DNA from: Bacteroidales bacterium
Lineage (GTDB): Bacteria; Bacteroidota; Bacteroidia; Bacteroidales; Marinilabiliaceae
NCBI GenBank assembly: GCA_900766825.1
Contig: CAAFWU010000063.1
Coordinates: forward strand, 56,495 to 120,494
Length of the DNA stretch: 64,000 nucleotides
Direction: 5' to 3'
Below, one piece after another: positions 8,302 to 23,300 of the stretch. Position numbers and translations under genes: made by a program. The number at the start of each line of letters is the position of its first letter. The stretch's first letter is position 1. The notes below the pieces were generated by a model. The model searched no databases and was not told where the DNA came from. It saw only the letters and a program-made list of their open reading frames with translations.

Positions 8302-11300
8302 TTATCTACGAAGTTCAACATAACCGTGCATCTTACGTTCACTCTTTGTGGCATGCTGCTTGTCGATGAACGTTATGGTGAACACGTAGTAGTAGGTACC
8401 CGAAGGCAGGTTGCTGCCCAAAGTTACCATATTAGAAGTGGATGAAGTACCATCCCACCACTCTTCATTCTCACCATACCTCAGACCAGACGAACGGTAG
8501 ACGAGTGTACCCCATCGGTTGTAAACCAAGAGTTTACTCTCTGAGTTGTCCTGATACTTATCTGGGATGATGATCTTGAACTGATCGTTGAGACCATCGC
8601 CGTTGGGCGAGAAAGCGTTGGGTATGAGGAAGACAGACGAGGAGTCGCCAGTTGCCTCATTACCACAAAGAATGGTAATGGTTGCAATGTTGGAGACGCG
8701 ACCAGGCATCTGCTTGTTCTCAATATAGTACTTGATGACCTCTTTACCATAGAAGCTTGGCTGCTTCATGTAATAGAAGAGACCAGAAGGCGTGCACATG
8801 GAGATGACAGAAGAGTCACCGCCTTGTGAATAGTCAGGATTGATAAGACCGTAGGAGCCAGAGATCTTGACATCGGGGTCGTTTACAAGCTGGAACCAGA
8901 CGTTGGATGAGCCAGACTTGCCAGTGTACTTATGAGTGTTGCTGTTGTAAGTGCCAGGCACATTGGTGTAGCCCTTCTTGAAGTAGTCTGGATCGTCGCT
9001 TGGGTTGATGGAACTTGTCTCGGTGACATCAGTGAGGTAGTAACCATCTTCGCCAGCGATTACGATGGGCTTGTAGACCCTATCGATCTTTGTACTCCAG
9101 TCGATGTACATGTGGTTGCCCTTATAGGGAACGTGGGTGTCGAAGTCGTACTTAGGCACGAGGTCTTTGACAATGGCTGCCTCACCTTGGTTGAGGTAGA
9201 TTTCGACATTGTAGGCCACAAGTTCTTCGGCCACGAAGGTTACGTTGCCAACAGCTTGTTCGCAATAGGGCTCTACACCACTCTTAACGAGGACGGAGTA
9301 AGTACCCTCGCCACAGTTGATGGCGGATATATTACCATAGGCATCGTACTCGAAGGTAATGCTCTCGTTACCTTGGTCATCGATAGTAATCTCCTTTATA
9401 GGACCGAATACGAGGTCGCAAGGTTCGTTGACGGTGGCAGAGGTTACCAGTACGGTGTCGTCCTTCATGAGGTAGTAGGTATTGCCTGGAACAGCTGTTG
9501 TATAGACAACTGAACCGCCGAGAACACCATATTCTGTGTTAGCCGTAGCCTTGTCGATGGAACCATCGGCATCCACGAAGACATAGTAGACTGAGTCCTC
9601 ACGAGCCGCTGGCGATGGCGATTCAGCCACAACGACCTCATCGGTGCGGAGCTGACAGCCTTCCATGTTCTGCATGATTACATAATATGTGCCAGCAGAA
9701 GCATAGTTGCCATCATTAACACTTTGACCCCAACCGTTGAAGAAGAGAGTATCGGTTGGCAAGAAGTTGTCCACATAAGATGGAATCTCTTGAATATCTA
9801 CGAGATCGTCATAAACCTGCTGGTCGTTGACTTTGTAGAGTCGGTAGATAGCACCCTTCTCAGCCGAGTTGACATATCCGAGCTTGACACCGAACTCGCC
9901 CTCACAGTAGTCGAGGATGTCGTTACGAGCCACGAGGTGTTTCTCGCCAGCCAAATCGTTTTGGAGCGTGAACTTGATGGAGTCGAGTCCATCGAACTTA
10001 CAGCCACCATAGGTTTCAACATCGAGGCGAACGGTAATCTCACCATTGATGTCGGTCTCCTCTGGTTGGTATGGTATGTAAGAGTTGGCACCCGATACGA
10101 GACCCTCCTCAAAGTCGTCGGCACTTGGCAGACGGCGCATGAAGTAGTAGGTCTTGACGTTAGCACCCGATACCATAGCAGAGATAATAATATTGGTGCC
10201 AGGGCAAACGGTTGGGATGTCGGTGCTCTTAGATGTGTAGGCCTTGCCTTGGATGTAGACCGTGAGCTCACCCTCAGGAACTGTGGTGGCATTGAAGTCT
10301 ACAACAACCTCTGGCCAACTGTCGCTTGAGCAGTTATCCTTATAGGCATGCAAGTGGAAGACTTGGATGCCCTCGTACTTAGGCAGGTTGCTCCATATGA
10401 GGGCATTGCCATCACCAACCTTCTCGGAGCCTGGGATAGGCTCGGTCTCATTGTTGAGAGTCAGGTAGTAGTTAACACCCTCGTCGGAGGCATCGAGACG
10501 GAGCTCGAGATCTTCACCAGAGCAGAGGCTGCTACCATTGGTAGAGAAGTTAGCTGCTGTAAGGTTGAACTCGGCCTTAAGACTGAAGCCATAGACCAAA
10601 CCGATGTTGACTGGAGGACAGGTGCCAGCTGTAGCTTTGACAAAGTAGCGAGCTGCGTTGGCATCGTAGGCAAAGGCATCGAAGACAAGAGCATCGCCAG
10701 TGCCATCGAGAGAAGCTACGCCTGCAACGGCATTTTCCGACTTGTCATTATTAATAACCCAAAGCTCGTAGTTGACATTGAGGTCGGAACCTGCGAGAGT
10801 GAAGGTTACCATATCGTTGCACTCACGAACGGCAGTAAGGTCGTAATTGTTGACGTCGGACGAGATTACATTGACATCGACAATAGGCGTGAGACAAGAG
10901 TAGTTCTCGAACGAAGCGTAGAGTCGGTAGTTGCCAGGCTTGAGGCCAGAGAATACAACGGCATCGCCAGCGGTGTAGTTGAAGCCAAAGGCCTTAGAGG
11001 TGATTGGCGAAGTCTCAGCATCGACAAGGTAGTAGGTAGCGCCATCGATGAGCATGTCGGCATGGAGACCAGTGAGGTCATATTCACCGAGCGATGGGCT
11101 GCAAGCCACAATGGTCTCGGGTCCTACGATGGTCTCGATGGTTGGCTTGAAGTCAACCAAACCAATCTCGGTCTCGCAGTCGCGGGCTGCACCGAAGTAG
11201 GCAACAATCTTGTACTGACCCTGAGGAACGTTGGTCCAACTTACGAGTTGATCGCCAACCACTGGGCTAACAGTTCCGACAACGGCACCAGAGTTGATGT

Positions 11301-14300
11301 CGGAGAGTTCGTAGGTGGCACCGAGTACAACATCGGTGGGCTCCATTTGGAACTCGCCACCGCAAGCAACGGTGTTGACAATGTTGGCCTTGAGGGCGGG
11401 ATTACGAACTACGTTTGCTCGACCAATCTCCACGAGGCAGTCGAAGTTTTCGTAGGATGCCCAAATGATGTTCAGACCATTCTTAAGACCGCTGAGGGTG
11501 AGGTCGCCATTGCCATCGTAGAGGGCACTGGTGATGAAGCCACGCTCGGGCGAGGTCTCCTCATCGGTTACATAGTAGAGGACATCAGCTTGGAGAGAAA
11601 CTGCTGGCAGTGTAACCGTAGCGGGATTGTTGTTGCATGCTACAACATCAAGATCCTGATAGGTAAACTGAATAGGTTGGCTCTTCTCGATGACCACCTC
11701 ACCCTCGAGACTCGAGGTACAGATGTGACCATTGCTTGCGTACTCCTTAACAGCTATGGCTACATAGGTGCCCACACCAACCTTTACATTGAAGGCGAGG
11801 CTGTCGGCGCCAGTGCTGAGAATCTCATCGATATAGGTGAGGTTGCCAGCGGCATCCTTACTGTAGAGGAGATAGGTGATCTTGTTGACAGGATCATCCT
11901 CAGAAGACTCGAGGAAGAGGATTGGCTCTTCAGCATCGTCGCAGTAGATCTGAGAACGCATGAGTCTATAGGACTTAGGCAGTTTCAGTGTCTGGAAGTT
12001 GACTACAGGAGAGGCAACAGGACAAGCATTGGTAACTGTTGTCTTACGAGCAGTTACATAGTAGTAGCCATCCTTGCTTACTAGGTCGGAGATTGGAGTG
12101 CGACCATCGGCATAGTCAATATCCTTGAAGTAAACTCTCTCATGGTCGTAGGTTGTTATGAACGAAGAGAGAGGAGTGCCAGGAGTATTCTCAGAAAGGT
12201 CGGATTGCTTGAAGCTGCCAGTATATCCAGGCTCTATATAGTAGAGGATATACTCTACATTCATCTCGCTGTCCATAAGACCTGCGTCGACACCTGGGTC
12301 GCCTTGACACATGTTGTCCGCAATCTCAAGGAGCTGAACCTTGGCGTACTTGTCAAGTTGTACGTGGACATCGCCAATGAGATCCTGACAGGCTCCGTTG
12401 AATGCATATACATAGTAATGACCATCAGAGTTCCTGATGTCAGCGAAGATAGGAGCATCGCCTTGAGCAGGACAGATAGAGTCGACACGTGAAAGTGAGA
12501 CGCCATCGTCGCCGAGCAAATAGAGGTAGTAAACCTGCTTAGGATTGGTCAGGTTAGCATTGAGAATCTCAATATTGGCACCATAGCAAGGATCCGCAGG
12601 ATTAGGATTGAGGTCGAGATTGAGAGTCTCGCCACCATTTGGACGAACAATGTAGGTTAGCTTGAGAGCATCGTCGAACATCTTCTCGCACTGTTTGGTT
12701 GCGCCAGAGGGCAAGTAGTAGGTCTTGATGGCCTTAATGGAGAAGATGTAGTCACCAGGAACTGTGTACTTTATATTATCGAAGGAAATATAAGAAGGCA
12801 AATTGGCGAGATTAGGCGAAGTGGCAACCAAACCATCTTGGTCATAGAGCTCGTAGGTGACATCGTAGGTGCGAGGAGTCGAGTTGTCGACGTCTGGCTG
12901 ACGGAGGAATACATTAGCCTCATCGTCAAGACAGATTTCCAACTCAGTGGTACCCCAGCCCAAGTCGCCAACCTTTTGTATAGAGGCAACAGGTGTTGTG
13001 GGTTCAAGAATCTCCTTAACCTTGACGGATCCATTCATCTCAGAGTCGCAACCAGTGCGAGACAACCAAGGTGTAGAGGCAATCACTGTGTAGACGCCTT
13101 CCTCCTTAACGTTGTCGAATGTGAATGGAGCACCAGAAGCGTCTCCCTGATGGGTGATGCCAGTCGATACGCCATTGAGGTAGAGTGTATAGAGAGCTGT
13201 GGAGTCTTGACCACTAACTGTGATTGTTACACCATCCTCATCGTAACAGTAGTAGCCCTCATCATTGACAGTGATGTCGTAGATATTAGGACGTGCTATT
13301 GCATTAACTACCACAGTGTTATTCATTGGTTGCAAGCAACCATTGAATGCACAGACAACGTTATAGATGTACTGACCAGGAGTTGTTGTGCTGGAGACAA
13401 CCTTCTCGAATACGATAGGACCACGTGTGGCATCGGAAATCTTAGATGCAACCTTTACACCATTCTCGTAGAGGATATACTCGTGGTCGTAAAGCGACGA
13501 GAAGTCGGAACCAGAGACTGTGATGTCAACACCTAGAGGATCGTCGACGCAGTAGTTGCCATCGGCAGGATTAACAGTGACGTCGAACTTCTCGGTAGTA
13601 GGCATATCGACAACGAGCTTGCCAGAGAGAGTCTTCTCACAGACGAAATCACCATTCTGACGCTTGGTGCGAGCTACAACAGTGTAGGTACCATTGTCAA
13701 CTGCCCCCGAAACAAGGGTCATAATCTCGTTGATATTCAGGGCGAGAGTTGAGCCAGTTGATGTTACAGGACCGTAGACCTCAACACCATCATGAAGCAG
13801 ATAGTAGTAGTTGGTTGGGTCTGCGCCATTGATTGTCCAAGAGAATGCTGGATCTTGAGCCACAGAGCAGTCGGTAACCAAGAGGTCTTCGAGGTAAGCA
13901 TCGACGGGTGAAGCGACCTCCTCAACCCAAACGGAGTTGTTCATTGGGAATGTCTGGGTTGGCAACTGGTCGTAGAAGGCAACAACCTTGAACTCCTCAG
14001 GATTGGCAACGGCTACATCGGCAACACGTACAGGTTCCCAGAAGACCTCGGCATCCTCACCTGGGCAGAAGATGTCTGCGAAGTCATTGCGACCTACAAC
14101 CCTATAGGAAACCATTGGCTGAGGATCGACAACGGTTAGGGTTACACCCTCGTCCTCAGAGCAGTAGAAGTCTGAAGAGACGGTAATGTCCTTAGGCTCA
14201 ATGTTATCCAGAACGGTTACCTTGGCAATAAGAGTGGTGTCGCAGCCATAGGTGTTGGTGACAACGACCTTAATTTCGCTTGTCTTGGTGAGGACGTTAT

Positions 14301-17300
14301 CGACACCATCAACAGAACTTGCGGGACCTTGATAGATGAGGCTGTCGTTGACATAGAATGCGTAGTCGGCATAGCCTGCGGTTACATCAACAGGAACCTC
14401 GGTGCCAGCAATTACAAGTGGGAGAGGAGTATTGTTAATGAACTCAGCCTCGGGCTTGTTGGGCACTGCAACAGTGAATGTGCCTTGCTTGAAGCAGTTG
14501 CCAACCATTGCGGTGAACTCAAACTCATAGAGGCTGAGATCGCCTGCGGCTGTGGTTACATCGTAATGGAACTCAACATTTTGGTCGAATACATCCGAAC
14601 CATTGAGGGTGAAGTCGGCAGAAACATCAACTCCATCACGTTTAACTGAGGTGATGATATAATCGTTGGCACCCGTCAACCTAATGGTGGTTGGGGTATT
14701 CTCACACTGCTGGAAGTTCCAAGAGAGTGATCCTGCGACATGGCTATCGTCAGTAATAAGCGAGCCATTAGCCTCAAGAACGACATTAGGATCTGGAGCG
14801 GGGTTAACGATGAGTGTTATCTTCTCCTGACAGTTATTCTCACCGAAGTCGGCTTTGACAATAAGCTCGTAGGTGCCAACAGAGTCAGGAAGGAACGTGA
14901 AGTCGGCCTGACTGAAGTCATCTGCGCCCTTAAGTTCATCATTGAGGATGAAGTTGTAGCCCTTGGTGTAAGTACCATCTTCGGTTGAGGGGACAAACTT
15001 GACAAACTCACCATAACAGATGGTGGCTACTCCATTCTGGTTAATATCGAGACCAGGCACAGCGCCGAGGAGAGCCTCGATGTCAATTGCATGACGTTTT
15101 CTGAAGGACCATACTTTGGAGAGAACCTCGCAAGCACCATCAGAAACCATGAACTGAACGGTGTGGTAGTCAGAAGATGGGAGGATGTCGAAGGCAATCT
15201 CCGCGTGAACTGGGGTAGCAGTCTTATCGAAGTTAGCAGTAACCTGACCATCGGTGAGGGTAGACTCATCGAGGATAGTCTTTCCGCCATCGCTTGTGAA
15301 CTTCACAGAGGGTACGCCATCGAAGAGAACGGTAATGTCAGAGCCATCGACACCAAAAGTGAATTGGTCATCGTTGCAAATCATGTAATGGCGCTCCATC
15401 AATGGGTCGGCGGAAGCTACAGGAACGTAGGGCTCAACAAGAGACTCGTTGGGCTCGGGCCTTGCGTGGTAATTGAACTCCTCTGAATAGTTCTCGTAGA
15501 GAGAGCCAGCAACATCGGAAGATACGCAACCAGAAGGCAAGTAGATGTACTTAACCTTGTTCTCTACCTTGGATACAACATGCTGATAAACAATGGTATC
15601 GTTGAGGTAATAATTGGGTGCTACGTGGGCATTCCATTCCCAATCATCAGTTCCGAAGGTGAAGTCATAATCGTTGTTGGGCTCAATAATGTTACCCTTA
15701 TTGTCTTTGAGGATTGCCTTATAGACATAGTCGACATCGGCACAGAGGTCGTTGCCGAGATAATCAACATTGACACCATTGTAGTAAACCTCAATGTCAA
15801 CAACACGAACCTGATGAACTCGGATGGTTACAGGGTCTGTTGAACGAGTACATCCGAAGGGATCCTCAACAACCGCATAGTACTGAATTTCGTCGTTAGA
15901 ACCCTCGTAGGCAATGTTACCAGAAATGACAGTCTTTTCGACAGCTGCTGGGTCTTGATCTGCAGTAAGAACAACATTGTCGGTTCCGTTGTCTACAATG
16001 TGGAGCTCAATAGACTTGATGTCTGGAGCCACAAATGTTGGGTCAGCACCAGCAGGTACAGTGGACTTAATTGTCCAGTCGAAAGGAGTGCCAAGACACT
16101 TAATGTCAGCAGTTGGCATCTCGAGAGTTGGGAAGATGTCAGCATGGTAGGTAATGGTTATGGGCTCAGAAGTACAGAGAGTATTCTGATCGTTCATAAC
16201 TACCTTTGCTGTAATGACATCGCCCTCATTAAGTACGAGAAAAGGATAGTCAACAGAGTAGAGAACGTTGGATTCTGTGTTGCCCTCATTAATAAGGACA
16301 CCGTTCTTGTAGAAGTAGTAAGCAGGATTAGCTGCGGTTACCTCAACTGTGCTGACAATAAACTGTACAGGTGTCTCGAGACAGATCGGCATCACAGGAT
16401 CTGTTGTAAGCTTGGGCTTGGAGACAATATAGATATCTTGCTCCTTAACGCTATTGCAATCCAAATCACCCTCGGAATCGCCAGAGAACTTGTACTTGAC
16501 GGAAACCTTGATGGTGTAAGGTGTGGCACTTGGAACAAGATGAGGAGCGGTGGCAGACAAATCTTCAGGAACGAAGGTAATTGTCTTATCCACAGAGGTA
16601 AGAGTCTCAGGTGTAGCCTCGAAGAGCAGATTGTCATCGGCATCGTAGTAACCAATGGTTACATCGAAACTGTTGCCAATCTTGTCCATAAAGTCGGCAT
16701 GACCGTTGACATCGGAGAAGTGAACATTATAGGTTAATGCCTCATTCTCACAGAAATACTGATAATCATCGGTCAAGATGATGGTAGGCTCAATCTGGTA
16801 ACGATTGAGTTGGATCTGCTTGGTTTGGTTACAGCTCTCAATACCACCATCGAGTTCAACAACCTCAATAATATAAGTGCCATCGGGCAAATTATTAGAA
16901 GTGGTGATCTTCTTATTGATGGCGTCGAATGTGTAATCAGCATCGGTGAGTGCTACACCATTTGCATCATAGAGACGAAGCAGGTAATCTGCCTTGTCTT
17001 GCTTGACAGTGATATAGAATGGGTTCTCGGAACAAGTCTCTGTACCATAAACATTATCGATAACAGGTGGGTTCGAGAGCCAAGCGTTATGAATTGCAGG
17101 CGAAGCACTTGCACAACCAAACTCATCGACTACAGAGAGTTCGACTTCGAGAGGAAGGTTGACATCCAGCGTCAAGTCGCTTAGTGGGAATTTGAGTTCG
17201 CGCTCAGTTCCGTCAATCTGAACATCGCCAGGAGCGAGAAGTACATTCCATTCATAAGAAGCGAACTCGTAACGCGACGAGAGTGTCAAAGTGTCGTCGG

Positions 17301-20300
17301 TACAATAAGTATTCAACTCATTGCCCTGAAGAATCTCTGGTAGAGGCAAGTCATGAACAACGACCTCAACTTCTTTAGAGAAGCTACAGCCCGCATTCTC
17401 AACAACCAACTTATAGATACCAGATTGGCTTGGGCTTAGGATGAGATAGCTATACTCACTTGAAACCTCACCCATGAGAGGGGCATCGTCGAGGTACCAC
17501 TGGAAGGTGTAGGAAGTGGGGTTGCCATTATTGTCGAAAGCAGGCAATGTATTCTCGAGCTTCAGCGTCATATTATCCATGTCGCAGAAGTCGTAGATAG
17601 GCATGGCAGCGGGATCGGTCTGGTTATTAGTCTTGCCCTCAGCAATGATATTAAAGTCAGGAATATCATTGATTTGGACACCAGCATCGACAGAGGTAGA
17701 GCAGCCATTATCATCAACAGTGAAGGTAATGGGCAATTGACCGCGCTTGATAGCTGAAACTGTGTAGACCTTGTTGATGCCAGAAGATATCTCAACACCA
17801 TTGTCTTGGAAGAGAACATCGGAGGCATCGGAGAGCGAGATATTAACCTTGCGAGATCCACCTTCGAAGAAATACTGATCGTGGCTTACAACCTTGACAG
17901 TAATATCAACATCGCTGTACTCACAAACAGGGTTGGGATTAGCAAAGATGTTCGTTACCTCTGGAGCAGCATGTACATTTACCACATAGTCAACAGAAGT
18001 TAGCGAGAGGCAGCCGTTTACACCACCATAGCGAGCGCGGAAGGAAATTGTCCATTGCTCAGACTCAGTTACCGTTGGGTTAAGAGTGAGCTTACCATCA
18101 ACAACCTCACCATTAATTACAGGGCGAACAGGATCAGAACTTGTGATGGTATAAACGTAGGAGATGCCCTCCTTGCTCTCTGAGGTTACGTCAACCTCCA
18201 TATTGATTTGCTCGCCAGAACAGATATCTGCTTTTGGCTTGAGAACTTCAATAATCTCGGGGTTAGAGTTAACAAGAACTTTAACAACATTGGACTTGCC
18301 TGAAGAGAGGCAACCATACTTGCTGAGGGTTCTAGCATAGTAATATGTTGTCTTAGAGGGAACTGCAATGGTTGCTGGTTTCATGCCAACGGCATCACCA
18401 ACCATTACATCGTCATCCATATTATCATCGAACTCTCCTTCGCTTTGAACATACCAATAGTAATGGTTGTCGTCGGCAGGATTTTGAACTGTGAGGTCAA
18501 TGAAATTAGCAGCCTCCTCGGGCAAGCAGATGTACTTATCGGAGGGATCGAGAGCTACGGGAGCAAGAGGAAGATCCTCGATAGTGATGACAACAGGGAT
18601 GCTAACCTCCGATTCGCAGTTTGGAGCAACCTCACGACGAATCTTAGCAAAGATTTGTATGTTAGTTGAGGGAACGAAGGTCAATTTGTCGTTGGAAACA
18701 GTGTAGACAGCATCTGAGAGAATCTCGTTTGTGCAAGCTGCATCGGTAAACCAGTGAGTGGTGTAGTTAACAGTGCCACCCATAGAGTTATAGTCTGCGA
18801 GATTATCTACAGTAATAGTAATAGGATCGGTGGAACCAGTACATACGTGAACGTCCTTAGTTACTGAGCCATCTTGAGGTGAAGTAGAATTGATATCAGG
18901 CTGGGGCAGAGCTGCAACTACAGTAACTGTAACCGTCTTCTCATCAGAGAGACAGTGATTATCCTGAATTGAGGAATAGACAGTAGCTGCGAAGGTAACA
19001 CTGGCTTCGGTCCACTTGTGACCCTTTATCTTATAGATATATGAGTCTCCATTAGGTTCAGCAGTAACTACAGCTGTTGAAGTACCAACAGTGTAGAAGT
19101 TATAAGGTTCTGCAAGAGTAATGTTGTCAGAAGTGCCAGGACCATTGGTATGGGTAGGCACAATGATTACCTCCTCGTCAGAGTTTTGACAGACAACATC
19201 GGGGGTAGCCATAAGGTTGAACTTAGGCTTAGGACGAACTGTGATTGTAACCTCAGCAGGCGCACTCTCACAACCGTTGGCATCTACAACGATGAGGTGG
19301 TAGGTTGTGGTTGTTGTAGGATAAACCTTGACATCCTGTAGAGTAGAGGCACCAGTTGTTTCATCGGGCCAGAGGTAAGAGACATAGCCAGCCTCTCCAT
19401 AGAGGGTAACCTCCTCACCAGGACAAACTACACGACCATTAATGTCAACGCTTGTAGTTATTGTAGGAACTGGCAACTGGTTGATGGTGTTGACTACAAC
19501 ATCTGAGTAGGGCGACTGACAACCAGTCTTTTGATTGTAGGCAACAATGCGGAACTCAATGTTGGAATTATAGTTGATATCAGGGCACTTCTTCATCAGA
19601 TTGCCATAGGTGTATGTGGCAGTGAGCGAAGAAACTACCTCAACCTGATTCCAAATAGAGGATGTGATATTGCGAGCCTCGATAAGGTAACGCATATCTG
19701 TACCAGCATTCACATATGGAGAGAAATCAAGAGTGAATGACTCGTTATCAGAATTAGCACAGATAATATTACCTGCGGTGAGTTGCAAAACGGGCTTAAC
19801 AAGTTCGTCAAGCACATCAATAGTCACGTTGAACTCCTCGGACTTACAGTTGGAATCCTCAACAGTAAATGTAAGGGTAACAGGAGTTGTCCAAGTCTTG
19901 GTACAAATCCAAGTATCTTCCGACTGCTTAATCCAAGAAGCGAGATCACCATCGGAAACTGCAACAAGATCACTCACAAATGAGTCACCTGTGATGGCCA
20001 TTTGTGCTTCGAGAAATACCGTAGCCAAGCCCTCGTTATTGAAACAGAAGGCAGAGAGCTTATGAGTCTGACCGTTAGGATCTTGGAAGGTAGAGTTGCC
20101 ATAGGCATCGGCATAAGCAACCTTACCAGAACCAACAGGCTTAGGATTAACTTGGGCAGTTACAGAGATTGTATTGGACTCACAAGTAGTAACCTGATTA
20201 ACTACAGATATGTAGAACAATGTGTTGGCAGTGAGTGCAGCTGTTGTGAATTCAGGCTTTGTACCTACAATAGTGCTGCCATCAATTGAACTTAAGAGAT

Positions 20301-23300
20301 TACCCTTGGCATCAAAGAAATTGTAAGTATATGCTGTAGTTGCTGTTGAAAGAGGAGCCGCTATTGAAATAATTGCTTGCTCACCTTCGCAAACAGGCTT
20401 AACAGGATCAAGGTCAAGAACTGGCAACTGATGAACAGTAATTGCCAATGAATTGAACTCAGAAGGACAGTTAGTTGCAGAGTTGTTAGCATCAACTGCA
20501 CGAACCCATACACGAGTGCTGCTCTCAATGGTGCGAGCATTGAATGTGTAAGCAGGACTTGTTGCAGTTGTAACCTTGATAGGATTAAGAAGTTCATCAC
20601 CTACAGGTTGAGTCGGCGAAATAAACCACTCATACTTATATCCCTTGGTTGCTACAACATTGTATACAAGAGTCTGATTAGCACCACGACATACCTCGAT
20701 GTCAGATGTAATACCACTGTTGGTAGCAGAGAATGCAGGAGCAGCAGGAATTGGGTTTACCTTGACAGTAATGCTGTTGTCGGCAACGAGTTCACAACCA
20801 TCGGTAGTCTTACCGCACACTGTTTTGCCAAGAGTTATTGTCTTGGAAGTTCCATCAGGGTTAGCATTAAGAATACCTTGCATTGTAAGCGAAGACTCAG
20901 TGTGAGCAACGCATGTCAAAGCATCCAATGTAATAGATGAGAAGTCGATAGCATCAAACTCGGTTGGGTTGACTACACTATATGGTATTTCGATAGAAAC
21001 ACTACCAGCACAAACCTCCTTAGGCGAAGGAGCACCAAGTTTAATATGACCCTTACGATTAACGTTAACAAGAACATCAAATGTTACAGGGTTAGCTACG
21101 CAACCAGTAACAGTGTTAACAGGATCGACTGTGTAAGTTGTTGAAATAGTAGGTTCAACAGTGTAGGTTAGTACGTTAGCTGCAACATTGTTAGCAACGG
21201 ATACAGCAGCGAGCGAAGGAACTTCAAAAGCATTTTCCTTGATAGGATTGAAGTGGTTGGCTGCATCAGCATTGGTTACAGTGACAACGATATCGGTCTG
21301 CTCACCTTCACAAATCTCATCCTTTGTAGCAGCAGCTGTGTAAGTTACGAGAGGATCTACAAAGAGATTAAAGTCGATGGTGTCATAGCAAACCTTAGAA
21401 GCATCGAAAGTATAGGCAACAACAGCCTTGATAGCCTTGTTACCAATAGCTTCAGAAATAGCTGGCGAGTAGGTGAAGCTTAGACCATTAGAAGAGCCGT
21501 CTACAACACCATCAACAGACCAAATATTAGAGAAGTTAGAATTAACGGGTGAGAATCCGCCATCTTGGAAACGGTCTTTAACTGTAAGAATACGATCAGC
21601 ATCCTGACAAACGAAGAGATCCTCTGATTTAGTGACTAACTCAACAATAGGCTGAGGATAGGCATCAAATGAGATTGTGTCGATGTATTCACAAGAGAGA
21701 GAACCTGTTGCATCATAATTGATGGTAGCCTTGTAGCTATATGTCGTTATCTCTGAAATTGCATCGGGAGTTGGGATGCGAGTTTCGAGGGCACCCGAAC
21801 CATTAGCAGCAATGGTGATAAGAGTAACTTTAGGTGCAGGAGCTGCACCCAAACTCTCAAATGAGAAGGAAAGGGCTCGTGTGTCGGAAGACTTAATATC
21901 AATTGCTACATCACGTGCATCTGCACAAGTCCAAACAGACTCATCGACGGTGTAGCCTGGCTTAGAGTGAATATTGACAAAGGTCTCAACAGCTGTCTGT
22001 GCATGTTGATCCTCGGAACCGATCTTGAGAACAGTACCGTCATAATCCATCACATAACCACAACCCAAGTCGTCGGTAGCCCAAACAGTAACCTTAGATT
22101 GACCCTGATAGTCAGAGAAAGACTTATCTGACTCAAGATCAAGTACAAAAGGCTGAACTTTTGTATCGTAGAGATCACGAACCACATCACCATTGGCATT
22201 AGTAGCACTCCAGTGATAAGTTACTTCAGGAGCCTTACCGAACCAAGTTGTGAAGTCGAAGGAAGAGTAGTCAGACTCCAATACAGCAGTGAAGTTGATA
22301 TCGGAAGGATCCTCATTGAGACAGAGATCAGCGTAAGGCGATACAGAGATCGACCCAACATATGGAACAGGTAAAATGCGGAACTCAACCTTTACGGGAT
22401 GAGCATAGCAGCCAGTACGAGTATCGCGAGCCGAAACATAGATCTCCTTTATTTGACCAGGCTTGAGACCTGAGAAGAAATCATAGTCGACATCGTAGAG
22501 AACTACATCTGTGTTAGGCGCAGCCTGAGGCTTAATTGTAATGAATGAACCAGTATACTCAGAGGTCATCGCTTTGTCGTTAAAGAGATGATACTCGAGG
22601 TCTGCTGTGATGTTCTTAGAGAATTGGGACTTAAACTGAACTTTCTGATTTGCACAAACATAGACAGGATCTATGTTATTGAGGAGAGGCAACTCGTATG
22701 CAATGAAGCTATAAGAAGTGTCATGCACACAGTTGAGACCATTCTTCTCCTTGATATAGAAGTTGAAGTCGAATTTTTGGTCACCCTTAACTACAGACTC
22801 ATCGAAGCTGATGTTGAAGCGATAAGGAGCACCAGCAGGAACATCGACCTCTGTTGTCTCATAGACACAAGCAGGAGTTGCACCAACTTTATCGATGCGA
22901 ACCACAAGGTCGCGAGAGTCGTTGGATGCGATATCGAAATAGCTCTGCTCCTCAGAACCACAGACATTCTGTGTCTTGATAGTGTAGTCTGGCAAAGTGT
23001 TGATTGTGACAACATTATCAGCCTTAGCAAGAGCTACAACCTTTGGTTCTTTGATGCTCTGGTCATGATTCAGTTCATAACCACAACCCATCTTGTCGGT
23101 AGTAGCATATACCTCAAACTTAACATTGCCAGGAAGGCGAGTTATGGCTCCATCTCCGAATACACCTTTGAGTTCGGAGATAGCTGCAACCTGTGAGTTA
23201 TTAACAGTAATATCCTTGCTAGCAATAACCTCATTATTGGGATCATACCATGTCCAATGGTAGATGAGGCTTGGTTTCTCGCCAGGATAGGTACTCCAAT